DNA from: Christiangramia lutea
GTDB lineage: Bacteria; Bacteroidota; Bacteroidia; Flavobacteriales; Flavobacteriaceae
Assembly (NCBI RefSeq): GCF_022489035.1
Contig: NZ_JAKVTV010000001.1
Location: 806,001-870,000, forward strand
Length of the DNA stretch: 64,000 bases
Direction of reading: 5' to 3'
Below are positions 7,157 to 17,565 of the stretch, piece after piece. The notes under the pieces were generated by a model, which was not told the DNA's origin, did not search any database, and saw nothing but the letters and a program-made list of their open reading frames with translations. Numbering within the stretch: position 1 is the first letter of the stretch; every line of letters begins with the position of its first letter. The position numbers and the translations under genes are program-made.

Positions 7157-9820
7157 CTAGTTCTGTTCGATATCGTCGATATAATAAATTGACCCATCTG
7201 CCGGAGCTTGAGCAACGTCATCATAATCTGGGAAAATCACGAATTTATCGTACACATTATTGGTATCTACGATTCCTGAAAAATCGAAGGTTAAAGTAGT
7301 CCAGGTATTAGCCTGAGAAACTGTTTGGTCTACAGAAATATTTGGACTAGCATCAGAGCCTTCTAATTCCAACTGGAACCTAACATTTACATTAGCCTTA
7401 GGTGACCAAACTTTCACTGTGAACGTAGTACCTTCGGAAAAATCGATATTATCAGGAAAAATATGGAAGATCCCAGAGTACCATGCAGCACCATTAACTT
7501 TATTGAATTCATAAACAGTAGCAGAAGCATTCCCAGTCATATCAGGATTGGCAACCGGCATTCCAGTTACACCATCACCTTCTTCAAATACTCCAGAAAA
7601 AGTTTGATTAGACTCAAAATCTATTGGGAAACCTGTAGCTACCTCAGGATCTCCTCCCCCGGTATCTTCGCCATCTCTAGAGAAATACAGGTTATCTATG
7701 TAGAAACTTCCTCCTGTATCTGGCTGAACATCAAACTTGAACTGGAATACATCAGAAATATCAAGGCCCTGGTCTGTATATTCAGATAGTGGGATTTGGA
7801 TAGTGTTCCATTGGTTTGGTGCAACATTAAGATTTACCGAGTTCTCTCCTGTAGAACTGATAAGGAAAAATGGAATAGAAGTATAATCTCCAGACCACAC
7901 GTCTATATTGATATAATCGTAAGCAGTTGCATCGATATTTTCACCAATATCAATTCCCTGATAATTAGCGTTGTCATACTTAATAGCATTATTCCCACCA
8001 ATAGAAACCATTTCGTAAGTGGTAGATTGACCCCAATCTGGGTAATAGTTCACTCCTGCAGGATCTGAATAAGCATCACTAAAGATAGACTGAACATTTG
8101 CTGCATCTGCCATTGGAGTTGGAGCGGCCATTGTTGGATCTACGGCAACTCCACCGCCAGTTCCAGTTCCATCTGTCTGGATAAGATCATCGAAGTAATA
8201 AACATCTCCATCACATTCTGCATCTCTCTCAAAGTAAAGGATTATACTTCTGAAAGTCTTATCATCAACGTCAGAAAAGTCGAATGTTAACTCTTGCCAA
8301 ACACCAACTTCAGTAATCTGGGCAACTCTATCTTCTGAAGGCTCTGTGTCTGGGAAAGGCTCTTTTTCCAATCTAAGTGTAACTTCAGCGGTTTGAGTTT
8401 CAGCAAGTACTTTTAATTTGAAGATTTTCTTGTCGGTACTTGTAAAATCTATAGCCGTTGGAATTGCTTTCCCTACTCCAGACCAGGTTGCACAACCCGT
8501 TGATTTATCTACTATCTGTACATTACAACTTGGGTTTATTCCATCTGTCTTTGGATTAGAAACGATGCTTGAAGCAATATCTCCAAAAGGTTCAAAAGCA
8601 AATGCGTCATCATTGGTCATAAAGGTCCAGTTGATCGGGCCATTAGCAGCATCAATATTTTCTTCAGTTTCTTCAGTACAATCTGGTGCAGCTTCTACTA
8701 ACATAAGATCATCTACATAAAAAGTACCTGCGGCACTCCCTGCAAGGTCAAGGAATAATGAAATGGCATCATAATGTCCGGCTGGAACTATTGCATCCCC
8801 ACCTGGATCGCTATCACTCTGGTAACTTGTAGTTGCATCAGTTGCGAAGTTAAAAGTTATGGTTTCCCATCCCGTACCTCCGTGATCTGCTGAAACTTCG
8901 TTTGCTCTTTCGTCGTTCACACCTGTTTCCAGTTTTAATAGTACAGGGAACGCAGTTTCAGAATAAATTTTAACACTAAAGGTCTTGCTATCACCAGAAA
9001 GGTCTACTGCCTCACTAAGGTTGAAAGTTACACCTTCGAATGCTGCACCTGCTTTTGTAATTGCTCCAACCATAGATTCGGTTGAGTTATCACCTGAAAG
9101 TTCAGGATTTGTAACAATTTCAAACATAGTGTCTTCAGATCCAAAAGAAACTACATTATATCCTACCAATGGATCGTCGAAAGTAACAGGTAATTTAAGA
9201 GGATCCTGAGCTTCCGGAACAATGATAATCTCATCTTCTTCTGCGGTAGCAGCTCCGGCACCTATTGCGATAACCGTTAATTCGTAAACCCCGGCTTCGG
9301 TATAACTGTGAGTGATACTTTCTCCCGGCATTAACTGGGTAGGCTCTTCATCTTCTACATCTCCAAAATATACCTGGAAAAGTGTCGCGTTATCTGCAGT
9401 AGCACTAACGGTGATATTTCTTGGATTAGTTTCTGGCTGATCTACATTTATAGCCAGATTCTCTGGTGCTTTAAATGAAATATTAAGCATTTGGTTATAC
9501 TCACTGGTTAATCCTGTAGATCCAACAGCAACTATACTTACCTCATATTCTCCTTCAGGATAGACGGTAGTGACAGATTCTCCTGCAGCGATCTCGGCAG
9601 TCTCACCATTCCCAAGGTCAATCTGAAATACAGAAGCTCCGTCGCCGCTTGGGGTAATAGTAACTGTTCCGGTATCATCCTGTGATATATCAAAGGCGGC
9701 AGTCACATTCTCAGGAGCAGAAATATCCTGGAACGCGTAGTTGGTGATCTCTTCATTTTCGCATCCGGTAAAGACTAGGAGCGAAATGGTTAGCATTGCT
9801 AAAATTTTGAATATTTTCAT
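7157..9820 (-). CDS. surface glycan-binding lipoprotein with PKD and tandem jelly-roll modules
   Basis: An 887-residue lipoprotein (LVFTGC lipobox, C20) in the SusE/F position directly after SusD. It starts with two PKD-like domains (about 35-118 and 120-203). Four modules of about 150-170 residues follow (about 205-380, 385-550, 558-708 and 715-887). Each closes with a version of the same strand: FYVDDL, YYFDDL, FYIDNL or YYIDDI. This is typical of CBM4/CBM11-like jelly rolls. No glycosidase motif is visible, so a non-catalytic role in capturing beta-glucan is inferred. Acidic linkers rich in Gly and Thr (for example GTGTGGG and EDTGGG) separate the modules. Ligand specificity cannot be read from sequence. 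Confidence 0.85.
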   Translation of the reverse strand: MKIFKILAMLTISLLVFTGCENEEITNYAFQDISAPENVTAAFDISQDDTGTVTITPSGDGASVFQIDLGNGETAEIAAGESVTTVYPEGEYEVSIVAVGSTGLTSEYNQMLNISFKAPENLAINVDQPETNPRNITVSATADNATLFQVYFGDVEDEEPTQLMPGESITHSYTEAGVYELTVIAIGAGAATAEEDEIIIVPEAQDPLKLPVTFDDPLVGYNVVSFGSEDTMFEIVTNPELSGDNSTESMVGAITKAGAAFEGVTFNLSEAVDLSGDSKTFSVKIYSETAFPVLLKLETGVNDERANEVSADHGGTGWETITFNFATDATTSYQSDSDPGGDAIVPAGHYDAISLFLDLAGSAAGTFYVDDLMLVEAAPDCTEETEENIDAANGPINWTFMTNDDAFAFEPFGDIASSIVSNPKTDGINPSCNVQIVDKSTGCATWSGVGKAIPTAIDFTSTDKKIFKLKVLAETQTAEVTLRLEKEPFPDTEPSEDRVAQITEVGVWQELTFDFSDVDDKTFRSIILYFERDAECDGDVYYFDDLIQTDGTGTGGGVAVDPTMAAPTPMADAANVQSIFSDAYSDPAGVNYYPDWGQSTTYEMVSIGGNNAIKYDNANYQGIDIGENIDATAYDYINIDVWSGDYTSIPFFLISSTGENSVNLNVAPNQWNTIQIPLSEYTDQGLDISDVFQFKFDVQPDTGGSFYIDNLYFSRDGEDTGGGDPEVATGFPIDFESNQTFSGVFEEGDGVTGMPVANPDMTGNASATVYEFNKVNGAAWYSGIFHIFPDNIDFSEGTTFTVKVWSPKANVNVRFQLELEGSDASPNISVDQTVSQANTWTTLTFDFSGIVDTNNVYDKFVIFPDYDDVAQAPADGSIYYIDDIEQN

Positions 9821-9839
9821 CTTAATTCAGTTTAGTATT

Positions 9840-11303
9840 TTAATAGCCTGGGTTTTGTTCCCAGATGTTACCTGTTAATTCTATTTCGATAGCTGGAATA
9901 GGGAATAATTCATGCTTTCCGGTCTGGAAACCATCAATTTCCTCAGCTGCTCTTCCGGTTCTAACCAGGTCGAAGAAACGATGTCCCTCTCCTACCAGTT
10001 CCAGTCTGCGATCTTCATAGATCTGCTCAAGCAGTTCATTTCCAGAAAAGGCCACCTCTTCAAGCCCGGCTCTTTCTCTAACCATATTTAAATATTCCCT
10101 GGCCAATTCTTCGTTGGGGGAGGCTTTTTTATAATTTGCTTCAGCAGCCATTAACAGAACATCGGCAAGCCTGATAGCCCTGTAATTGTTCGGGTTGGTA
10201 AGGTTCGCATCACCAGTGTTAAGATCACCCTGCCTGGCGATATACTTTCGGTTGTAGTAACCAGTATGCTCATAACCTTCCACATAAGTAGCTCCGGTTT
10301 CTGCTGCCCAGGCTTCGATATCCAGAATGGCAACATCCTTTCTTATATCATCTGCCCCAAATTCATCTACCACTTCCTGAACCGGAAGATTGAAACTAAA
10401 TCCAGATTCGAAAACCGGTCCGGCGTAATTCCTGATACCGTTGAATCCAACCGCTACATTTCCTTCACTACATTGCAAACATCCAAATCCAGCTCCTTCC
10501 TGATCTGTATACTGAACTTCGAATACAGATTCTGAATTGTTCTCTCCTTCAGGCTCGAATATACTTTCATAATCCTCTACTAAAGAATAAGGCCCGTTAA
10601 TTACAGGTTCGAAAGCTGTACCAGCTTCTGCAAATTTTTCCTGGTATAAATAAGCTTTCCCTAAAAGTGCCTGAGCTGCCCCGGAGGTAATTCTCCCTTC
10701 CTGTTCCTGGGTTACCGGAAGATTGGAAGCGGCGAAAATCAGATCATCTTCGATCAACGTATAAACCTCCTCTTTAGGTGTTCTTGGAATATCGAATTGT
10801 TCTCCAAAATTGATCCTCTTATCTACAGCTAATGGCACATCTCCAAACCATTTTACCAGTTCGAAATAGTAATAAGCCCTTAAAAATCTTGCCTGTGCAA
10901 TGATCTCGTTCTTTCCTTCAAAATCTATTTTATCCTGAAATTCAAGCACGTAATTGGCACGATTCACCCCTGCGAACATCCAGCTCCATATATCTCTTAA
11001 TTGCTGGTTCACGGGAGTATGCCTCATATCGTCTATTTCCTGGATCCCAGGTACGTCGGTAGCACTCTCTCCACCGGCAAGCGTATTATCTGAAGCGATC
11101 TCTCCCAACATCACATTAAGATAGGTAGATTGCAAAAGGTCATACGCTCCAACTAACGCGAGATCGTATTCTTCTGGTGTATTAAAATAGGTCTCAGAAT
11201 TCTCATCTGGGCTATCTACATACACGAAGTCATCACTACATCCAGATACTGCCAGCATAGAGAGGGCAAGTATCCAATTGATTGTATATAATTTCGTTCT
11301 CAT
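9840..11303 (-). CDS. SusD/RagB family outer-membrane glycan-binding lipoprotein
   Basis: A 487-residue SusD-like lipoprotein, the lid of the SusC transporter. The signal ends in LAVSGC (C22). Family features are the N-terminal YFNTPEEYDLALVGAYDLLQ region, TPR-like helices around RFLRAYYYFELVKWFGDVPL (about 133-152), and the C-terminal block RLELVGEGHRFFDLVRTG, which is the standard SusD ending. It is 4 bp downstream of the SusC gene and 19 bp upstream of the glycan-binding protein gene, as expected for a polysaccharide utilisation locus. Confidence 0.97.
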   Translation of the reverse strand: MRTKLYTINWILALSMLAVSGCSDDFVYVDSPDENSETYFNTPEEYDLALVGAYDLLQSTYLNVMLGEIASDNTLAGGESATDVPGIQEIDDMRHTPVNQQLRDIWSWMFAGVNRANYVLEFQDKIDFEGKNEIIAQARFLRAYYYFELVKWFGDVPLAVDKRINFGEQFDIPRTPKEEVYTLIEDDLIFAASNLPVTQEQEGRITSGAAQALLGKAYLYQEKFAEAGTAFEPVINGPYSLVEDYESIFEPEGENNSESVFEVQYTDQEGAGFGCLQCSEGNVAVGFNGIRNYAGPVFESGFSFNLPVQEVVDEFGADDIRKDVAILDIEAWAAETGATYVEGYEHTGYYNRKYIARQGDLNTGDANLTNPNNYRAIRLADVLLMAAEANYKKASPNEELAREYLNMVRERAGLEEVAFSGNELLEQIYEDRRLELVGEGHRFFDLVRTGRAAEEIDGFQTGKHELFPIPAIEIELTGNIWEQNPGY

Positions 11304-11307
11304 CTAA

Positions 11308-14300
11308 TTAAAATTTCAAATTAATTCCTAACATATAAACTCTAGGTACAGGGTAGAATCCCTGATCTATACCACCCCCAATTGGATCTCCGCTAGAAGC
11401 AGAAGGATCATATCCCTGGTATTCAGTAAGGGTAAACGCATTGTTTACCGAAGCGTAAATCCTGAATTTCTCTACACCTGTATTGTTAACCAGGTCTGAA
11501 TCCAGGGTATAACCCAGTTGTATATTTTGCATTCTTAGGTATGAACCATCCTCTACATAGAAATCTGAAAACAGATTATTTGTGTTCGCACCAATGGTCA
11601 CTCTTGGGAAACTATCGGTAGATCCGGCTCCTGTCCATCTTCCCAGATATGAATTCGTTCTATTGGTATTTGGCTGATTACGCTCATAATTTCTCACAAT
11701 GTCATTGCCTATAGACGCGAAAGCGTAGGCGTTAAAATCGAAATTCTTATAAGTAAATCCAAGGTTAAGACCCATAGTAAAATCTGGGATAGGGTCTCCA
11801 ATATTCACCCTGTCATCTGTATCTATCATTCCATCACCATTCTGATCTACGAAGCGAAGATCTCCAGGAAAGGCATCAGGTTGAGAACTAGCATTTATTT
11901 CTTCCTGTGTCTGGAAAAGTCCATCTGTTTGAAGACCGTAGAAATAACCAAGAGGCTCTCCTGCCTCCATTCTTGAAGGTGGCTCCTGTCCAATTCCGAA
12001 AGATCCACCGGTTAAGAAAGCATTATCGCTATCAACAAAAATAACTTCGTTATCCAGAGCCGTCATATTATAGTTAATATTGAACTGAAAATCATCGTTA
12101 ACCGCCTGGTTATAACCAATAGAGAATTCAAGTCCTTTATTCTCTACAATACCGCCATTAATCACGGGTGGTGCAGCTCCGGGAGCTCCTACTCCAAGGA
12201 TTCCAGACACCTGTGAAACCACCAAAAGATCTTCAGTTCTTCTTTTGAAGTAATCCATGGTAATATCAAGCTTATTATCAAAGAACCTGGCATCCAAACC
12301 TATATCCAGAGTTTTTTGCTTTTCCCATTTTATTTCAGGGTTACCTAAAGCTCCTCCTGCTTTACCAAAAACAAGTTCATTATCGAAAACATAAGTTCCT
12401 TCACCGTTAAGTAGGGATACAAATCTGAAAGCAGGAATCCTGTCGTTCCCTATGATCCCGTAACTCCCACGTAATTTCAGGAAGCTTAGAATTTCTGAAT
12501 CAGCAAGAAATTCCTCGTCTGAAATCACCCATCCTACAGATCCTGAAGGGAACCATCCAAATTTGTTCTCAGGTCCAAAGGCTGTAGAACCATCCCTTCT
12601 AATGAGGGCTGAGAATAGGTATTTTCCACGATAGTTATATTGTAACCTGCTGAAGTATGATAGTAACCTGGAATCAAAGAAGTCACCTCCATTCTGGTAG
12701 GCATCCTGAACTTCCACCGCGTCTTCAATACTAGCACTTTCATAATCGTTGGTTGGCAGTTCAAACCCGGTAAGTGAAGATAGCTCCCCCTGGGTCTTGA
12801 ATACAGACATACCCAGTAAAACCTTCAAATTATGATCGCCGAAGCTGTCATCATAAGTAAGGAAATTATCCCAGGTGTAATCCCTGTAGATATCGAAGTT
12901 TTCAGTTACGTTATTTCGATCTACGTTAAATACTTTTCCTGAACCATAGAATACTTCAGGAGCAAAAGACTTTCCATCTACTTCAGAATAGTTGAATTGA
13001 AATTGAGTTTTTGCGGTTAGTTTGTCCCACAAAGTATATTCAAGTCCACCTACACCACTAATTTTATTTATCTCAGTGTCATTATAGGTGTTCGCAATTT
13101 GAGCTAAAGGATTAATTACCTCGTTCCCTAAACCTTCTGCAAGTGTATATTCTCCATTTTCATCGAAAACACTAAGATTCGGGTTCATGTTTACGGCGTT
13201 GAAAAGAACAGAACCAAGAGCATTTTCAGCAAGAGTACTCCTGTTGCTGTTAGTATAGATTCCTGATACATTAATTTTCAGATTCTCAATAATCTCAAGA
13301 TTATAGTTCATTCTGGCAGTTAGTCGGTCATATTCAGACTTTCCGCTTCCAACGATACCGTCCTGATTGAAGTAGGATGCGCCAAAAGAATATTTGGACT
13401 TTTCACCACCGCCAGAGACGTTCAGGTTAATGTCTGAAATTGGGGCAGTGGTAAATACCTCGTCCTGCCAGTTGGTTCCCTGACCCAGATTTCTGAAATT
13501 AGGATAAGGAGGATTTTCTCCTGCTGCAGCATAAGCTTCATTTACTATAACCGCATACTCTGTAGCATCGAGTAAAGGTAATTTTCTGGTAGTTTCCTGA
13601 ATTCCGGTATATGCATCCAGTTCAACCGTCAAATCTGCATTATACGCACCAGATTTTGTGGTTATAAGGATTACACCGTTAGCTGCACGTACTCCATAGA
13701 TACCAGCCGTGGCATCTTTTAATACGTTAATGCTTTCAATATCTTTTGGGTTAATTACACTAAGATCCTCTATTACGTTACCATCCACCAGGATAAGCGG
13801 ATTATTATTCCCGTTGGTACTAATACCTCTAATAGAGATTGTAGAAGCACTACCTGGTGAACCGGAAGTAGAAGTGATATTCACCCCGGGTACTGTTCCC
13901 TGTAAGGCCTGTTCAACACGAACCGGGTTAAGGTCTTCAATGGTTTGTGAACCAACCACGCTTACGGCTCCGGTAACTTCCTTTTTACTTTGTGTTCCGT
14001 AACCAATTACCACTACTTCATCCAGAGCTTCAGAATCTGTAAGTAAGGTCACATCAATAGTTCGCTGATCAACAACTGTGATCTCCTGGGTTTGAAAACC
14101 GAGATAGCTAAACTGGAGTACATCCCCCTGGGAGATATCATCAACTGTATAATTTCCGTCAAAATCGGTAGTAGTACCTCTTGACTCATTTTTTACAATT
14201 ACATTAACCCCCAGTAAAGGCATTCCGTTCTCATCGGTAACATTTCCACTCACCGAAAACGATTGAGCGTATGCACCGAAAAACCCGCTTAGAAATACAA

Positions 14301-14325
14301 TCAAAAGACAGGTAAATTTCCTCAT
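11308..14325 (-). CDS. SusC/RagA family TonB-linked outer-membrane transporter
   Basis: A 1005-residue TonB-dependent importer for oligosaccharides, here presumably beta-1,3-glucans. It has a signal peptide (MRKFTCLLIVFLSGFFGAYA), a carboxypeptidase-D-like domain (about 22-100, including GNVTDENGMPLLGVNVIV) and a plug domain (about 108-230). The plug starts with the SusC-specific stretch DEVVVIGYGTQSKKEVTGAV, and a 22-strand barrel ending in MLGINLKF follows. It is the first gene of the catabolic operon, and the 240 bp upstream contains several inverted repeats. Confidence 0.97.
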   Translation of the reverse strand: MRKFTCLLIVFLSGFFGAYAQSFSVSGNVTDENGMPLLGVNVIVKNESRGTTTDFDGNYTVDDISQGDVLQFSYLGFQTQEITVVDQRTIDVTLLTDSEALDEVVVIGYGTQSKKEVTGAVSVVGSQTIEDLNPVRVEQALQGTVPGVNITSTSGSPGSASTISIRGISTNGNNNPLILVDGNVIEDLSVINPKDIESINVLKDATAGIYGVRAANGVILITTKSGAYNADLTVELDAYTGIQETTRKLPLLDATEYAVIVNEAYAAAGENPPYPNFRNLGQGTNWQDEVFTTAPISDINLNVSGGGEKSKYSFGASYFNQDGIVGSGKSEYDRLTARMNYNLEIIENLKINVSGIYTNSNRSTLAENALGSVLFNAVNMNPNLSVFDENGEYTLAEGLGNEVINPLAQIANTYNDTEINKISGVGGLEYTLWDKLTAKTQFQFNYSEVDGKSFAPEVFYGSGKVFNVDRNNVTENFDIYRDYTWDNFLTYDDSFGDHNLKVLLGMSVFKTQGELSSLTGFELPTNDYESASIEDAVEVQDAYQNGGDFFDSRLLSYFSRLQYNYRGKYLFSALIRRDGSTAFGPENKFGWFPSGSVGWVISDEEFLADSEILSFLKLRGSYGIIGNDRIPAFRFVSLLNGEGTYVFDNELVFGKAGGALGNPEIKWEKQKTLDIGLDARFFDNKLDITMDYFKRRTEDLLVVSQVSGILGVGAPGAAPPVINGGIVENKGLEFSIGYNQAVNDDFQFNINYNMTALDNEVIFVDSDNAFLTGGSFGIGQEPPSRMEAGEPLGYFYGLQTDGLFQTQEEINASSQPDAFPGDLRFVDQNGDGMIDTDDRVNIGDPIPDFTMGLNLGFTYKNFDFNAYAFASIGNDIVRNYERNQPNTNRTNSYLGRWTGAGSTDSFPRVTIGANTNNLFSDFYVEDGSYLRMQNIQLGYTLDSDLVNNTGVEKFRIYASVNNAFTLTEYQGYDPSASSGDPIGGGIDQGFYPVPRVYMLGINLKF

Positions 14326-14482
14326 GTGAATAATTATTAAATTTGAATTCTCAATATATTAACATAGTCTTAGGAGAAAATGAAAAAGACCTTTACAAAA
14401 AATCTACAAATGAGGATTTTTAAAATAAATTCACCTCATTTTACACAATTCACAATAATTACAGGGGTTTCCGGGGATAAAT

Positions 14483-14567
14483 GAAAACGCAAAGGTTTTC
14501 GTTGATTTTCAGCATAATAACTCAATGTAGTGGTAATGTAGAGTTATTTTGAAACCTTGTTAAGGTT
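14483..14567 (-). promoter_or_regulatory. cluster of inverted and direct repeats upstream of the SusC gene
   Basis: Three dyads lie between the regulator stop and the SusC start: GAAAAC/GTTTTC (14483-14488 and 14495-14500), AATAACTC/GAGTTATT (14516-14523 and 14541-14548) and AACCTT/AAGGTT (14553-14558 and 14562-14567). The middle dyad encloses a direct repeat, AATGTAG TGGT AATGTAG, with an 11-base period, about one helical turn. This is a plausible operator for the neighbouring HTH regulator. None is followed by a clear T-run, so terminator function is less likely. Binding is inference. Confidence 0.4.
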
Positions 14568-17352
14568 ATAAAGCAAGAATATATTCTGTTAGATTCGTTT
14601 CACGGTCTAAATCCATCTTTTTACGCAAACGATATCGTTTTATTTCCACGCTTTTAACTGAAATATTAAGTAAAGGAGCGATTTCTTTTGAAGAAAGGTT
14701 CAATCTTAAATAAGCACATAATTTCAGGTCGTTGGAAGTTAACTCTGGATGCCTTGCTTTTATCTTCTTGAAAAAATCCTTATCGGCACTATTAAAAGCC
14801 TTTTTAAAGAACTTCCAGTTATCCTCTTCGCTAATATCTTTATCTATGGTCTTTATAACTGAACTCACTTTAGATGAATCTCCCGAATTCTGAAGTTTCT
14901 CCTTTATGCTAGTGAGAAATTCGTTTTTCTTGATAAGGCTCATCGTAGAAACGGCCAGCTCCCGGTTCTTATTTGCCATATCCTGTTCCAGTTTTTCATT
15001 CTGAAGTTTAATGATCTCCTTTTCAGCTTCCAGATTCTTTAACTGCAAGGTCTGTTCACGCTTTGCGATCATTTTCTTATGATGCCTTTTATTGAATAAA
15101 TGCACCATTACCAGGATCAAAACAAAGCTTAAGAAATAACCCACCAATGCCAGGTTACTCAAATAATAAGGCCGATTTATGGTAAAATTATAACTAACTG
15201 CAGGGGTTTCAAATTTGCCAACCCTGGCCCTTACCTCGAATCTATATTCCCCAAAATTAAGATTCTTAAAATTCGCTTGATTCGAATCTGTCCATTCACT
15301 CCAATTCGAACTTAATCCTACCAGGCGATAACTGTAAACAGCATTCAGATATTTATCATGAACCGGGGCACTAAAGCTGAAGTTGATATTATTATGGTCG
15401 AAATTAAAATTTCCTTCTTCACCAAATACTACTTTTTCAGGCTCGGCATCCAGCGCACTTATTTCAATGAGATCGAGGTTTATTGTAAGTTTTGGATCTT
15501 CCTCTTCGGTGTCGCGAATTCTTAGATATCCATTCGCAATTCCAAGAAGGTAATCGTTTTCTTCCAAATTTGAGATATTCTCATAACCAACGGCAATATT
15601 CCTGAAATCCTGATCTATATATATAGACCTTAGATCATAATCCCTGCTAAGAGTCCCGGGTTTAATGTAAAAAATCCCTTCATTACCAAAACCCCATAAT
15701 TTGGCTTTATTTTCTTCACTCACCATTTTTCCGGAAACCCTTTCGAAACCATCCAGGGTAAAATTCAATTCATTTTGCTTAGAAAACAAATCTTTTACAG
15801 GATCATATTTATAAATATTCTCCTTAGAACTATAATAAAGTGTGTCATTAAATTCGAAAATGCTGGAGGTAATACCAGACTCCTCAGTGAATTCATAATT
15901 TTTGATATTTTCAATTTCTGCCAGGGAATCCCCTACTCGAATTTGAAATACCCCTTTATGTTCATTACCTATCCAAATCTCTCCGGTATCCTTGACTTCA
16001 ATAAATTTGGAAGAATGCGGAAAATCCTTAAGCATGGGGATTACCTCAAGATCTTCGCCAGATATTCTTATAAAACTTATCCCATTATAATGCCCCTGAA
16101 TAAAAACATCATCAGCATACTTTTTTACAAGCCAGGTACCTAATCTATCACATACCTTTACCGCCTTATCACCAAGGATTCGAAAAGTTCCGCTATTATG
16201 ACCACACCATAGAATACCCCCCAACTTATCTATGAACCATACCTGACCTTCGGTACCATCAATGATCTGGAATTTTTCTTCATTCTCTTTCCTTAGATAT
16301 AATCCCTGGTTTGTACCCAGATAAAGGTTTCCATTTTGCTGAAATGAGGCATAAACAGATCCTATTTCACCACGAATATCCTGAAATGAACGAAATGAAG
16401 ATTCTAAATCTATCTGACTGATTCCATAATCAAGACCGGCCCAGATATTTCCGGAATCATCTTTGAATAGATCCAACACCGTATTATTAAGTAAAATGTT
16501 TTCCTGGTTAAAAACATTAACAGGTTTCCCTTTAGAGTCAACCCTAATAACACCCTTGCCTACTGTTCCCAGTACGAGTCCTCCTTCATCCAGGTCTATG
16601 GCATCTAGAATATTCGGAAAACCAAACTGTTCATTAAAAGAGGTATTTTGCCTGGTTAGTTTTTGCCCGTCCCAGCGAAGGAATTCAGATTTACCGGAAA
16701 TAATCCTCAGTTCTGCATTATTGTAATATAGATGCATTACAGCGATCTCTCCCAATTCATCTGGTGGGATTATAATTTCCGGATCTCCATTGGTCATCTT
16801 GAAAAGTCCTTCTCCAACCAACTGAAAGTATAGTTCTTCTCCTAGTTTAAAAATGCCAGAGAATGGTTTGCTCCATATGTTTTCCATCTGGCTTAGATCA
16901 TCCCTCCCGGCATCGTAGAAATAGATGCCGTTAAAACTTCGGAAAATAATTAGGTCGTCCAAATACTCGATATCCCAGAATTGTTCCCCATCCACTATTC
17001 CATTCGGAAATTTTGGAACCAGGCTTTCATATTTTAATCTGCCGAATTCATCTTTCTCCCAGTAACCAGCTTCCATGTAGGCACCCGTGTAAACACGTTC
17101 TCCTACAACTTTTAGAGACCTTACAATGGTATTATTCGGTACAGGATATAGTTCCCAGTTTTCTCCGTTGTATTCCAGTAGACCCGTACTATTTGCGAAA
17201 TAAAGGTTTTTATTTTCAGCCTGGTCAATCATCCAGTTCTGGTTACCTGCCGAATATTGGTTAGGTCCAAAATTGACTACCGGAGGCAATTCCTGCCCCA
17301 CTAAACTGCAAAAGGAGAAAAGAAATATTAATAAGCTGAAATATCTGATCAA
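14566..17352 (-). CDS. membrane regulator: beta-propeller, Y_Y_Y domain, TM helix, LuxR-type HTH
   Basis: A 928-residue one-component sensor-regulator that probably controls the laminarin locus. The first 18 residues are a signal peptide. A periplasmic two-component-regulator-type propeller follows (to about 620), with short repeats such as GNIWAGLDYGIS and GEIWIGNEHKGVF. Then come a triple-tyrosine domain (about 640-720), one transmembrane helix (about 728-749), a charged coiled coil (about 755-800) and a C-terminal LuxR-like helix-turn-helix (about 869-914, core LSSKEIAPLLNISVKSVEIK). It has no histidine-kinase or receiver domain, unlike hybrid two-component regulators of many Bacteroides loci. 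It sits directly upstream of SusC in the same direction. Confidence 0.88.
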   Translation of the reverse strand: MIRYFSLLIFLFSFCSLVGQELPPVVNFGPNQYSAGNQNWMIDQAENKNLYFANSTGLLEYNGENWELYPVPNNTIVRSLKVVGERVYTGAYMEAGYWEKDEFGRLKYESLVPKFPNGIVDGEQFWDIEYLDDLIIFRSFNGIYFYDAGRDDLSQMENIWSKPFSGIFKLGEELYFQLVGEGLFKMTNGDPEIIIPPDELGEIAVMHLYYNNAELRIISGKSEFLRWDGQKLTRQNTSFNEQFGFPNILDAIDLDEGGLVLGTVGKGVIRVDSKGKPVNVFNQENILLNNTVLDLFKDDSGNIWAGLDYGISQIDLESSFRSFQDIRGEIGSVYASFQQNGNLYLGTNQGLYLRKENEEKFQIIDGTEGQVWFIDKLGGILWCGHNSGTFRILGDKAVKVCDRLGTWLVKKYADDVFIQGHYNGISFIRISGEDLEVIPMLKDFPHSSKFIEVKDTGEIWIGNEHKGVFQIRVGDSLAEIENIKNYEFTEESGITSSIFEFNDTLYYSSKENIYKYDPVKDLFSKQNELNFTLDGFERVSGKMVSEENKAKLWGFGNEGIFYIKPGTLSRDYDLRSIYIDQDFRNIAVGYENISNLEENDYLLGIANGYLRIRDTEEEDPKLTINLDLIEISALDAEPEKVVFGEEGNFNFDHNNINFSFSAPVHDKYLNAVYSYRLVGLSSNWSEWTDSNQANFKNLNFGEYRFEVRARVGKFETPAVSYNFTINRPYYLSNLALVGYFLSFVLILVMVHLFNKRHHKKMIAKREQTLQLKNLEAEKEIIKLQNEKLEQDMANKNRELAVSTMSLIKKNEFLTSIKEKLQNSGDSSKVSSVIKTIDKDISEEDNWKFFKKAFNSADKDFFKKIKARHPELTSNDLKLCAYLRLNLSSKEIAPLLNISVKSVEIKRYRLRKKMDLDRETNLTEYILAL

Positions 17353-17565
17353 AGGGCTATGAAATTATAGCCGAAAGTTAACCATCAGTGCCAAAACACG
17401 AAAATTTTAAGCCTATTTAAAGTCCAATATTATTAGTAAAATTTTTAGGCTACATTGTTAAAGTATTATAAATGCCTATGAGAATGCCTCAAAATTAAAT
17501 TTTTTTGAAGGTTAAGCGAAACTAAGCCCAAGTTATCTTTAACAACCAAACAACCTAATCTTAAT
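17353..17565. promoter_or_regulatory. divergent intergenic region
   Basis: AT-rich 213 bp gap between two divergent genes. TATCTTTA at 17534-17541 resembles the Bacteroidota -7 consensus TAnnTTTG and is a candidate promoter for the plus-strand gene. The TTTG at 17504-17507 is somewhat too far away for an ideal -33 box. Confidence 0.3.
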
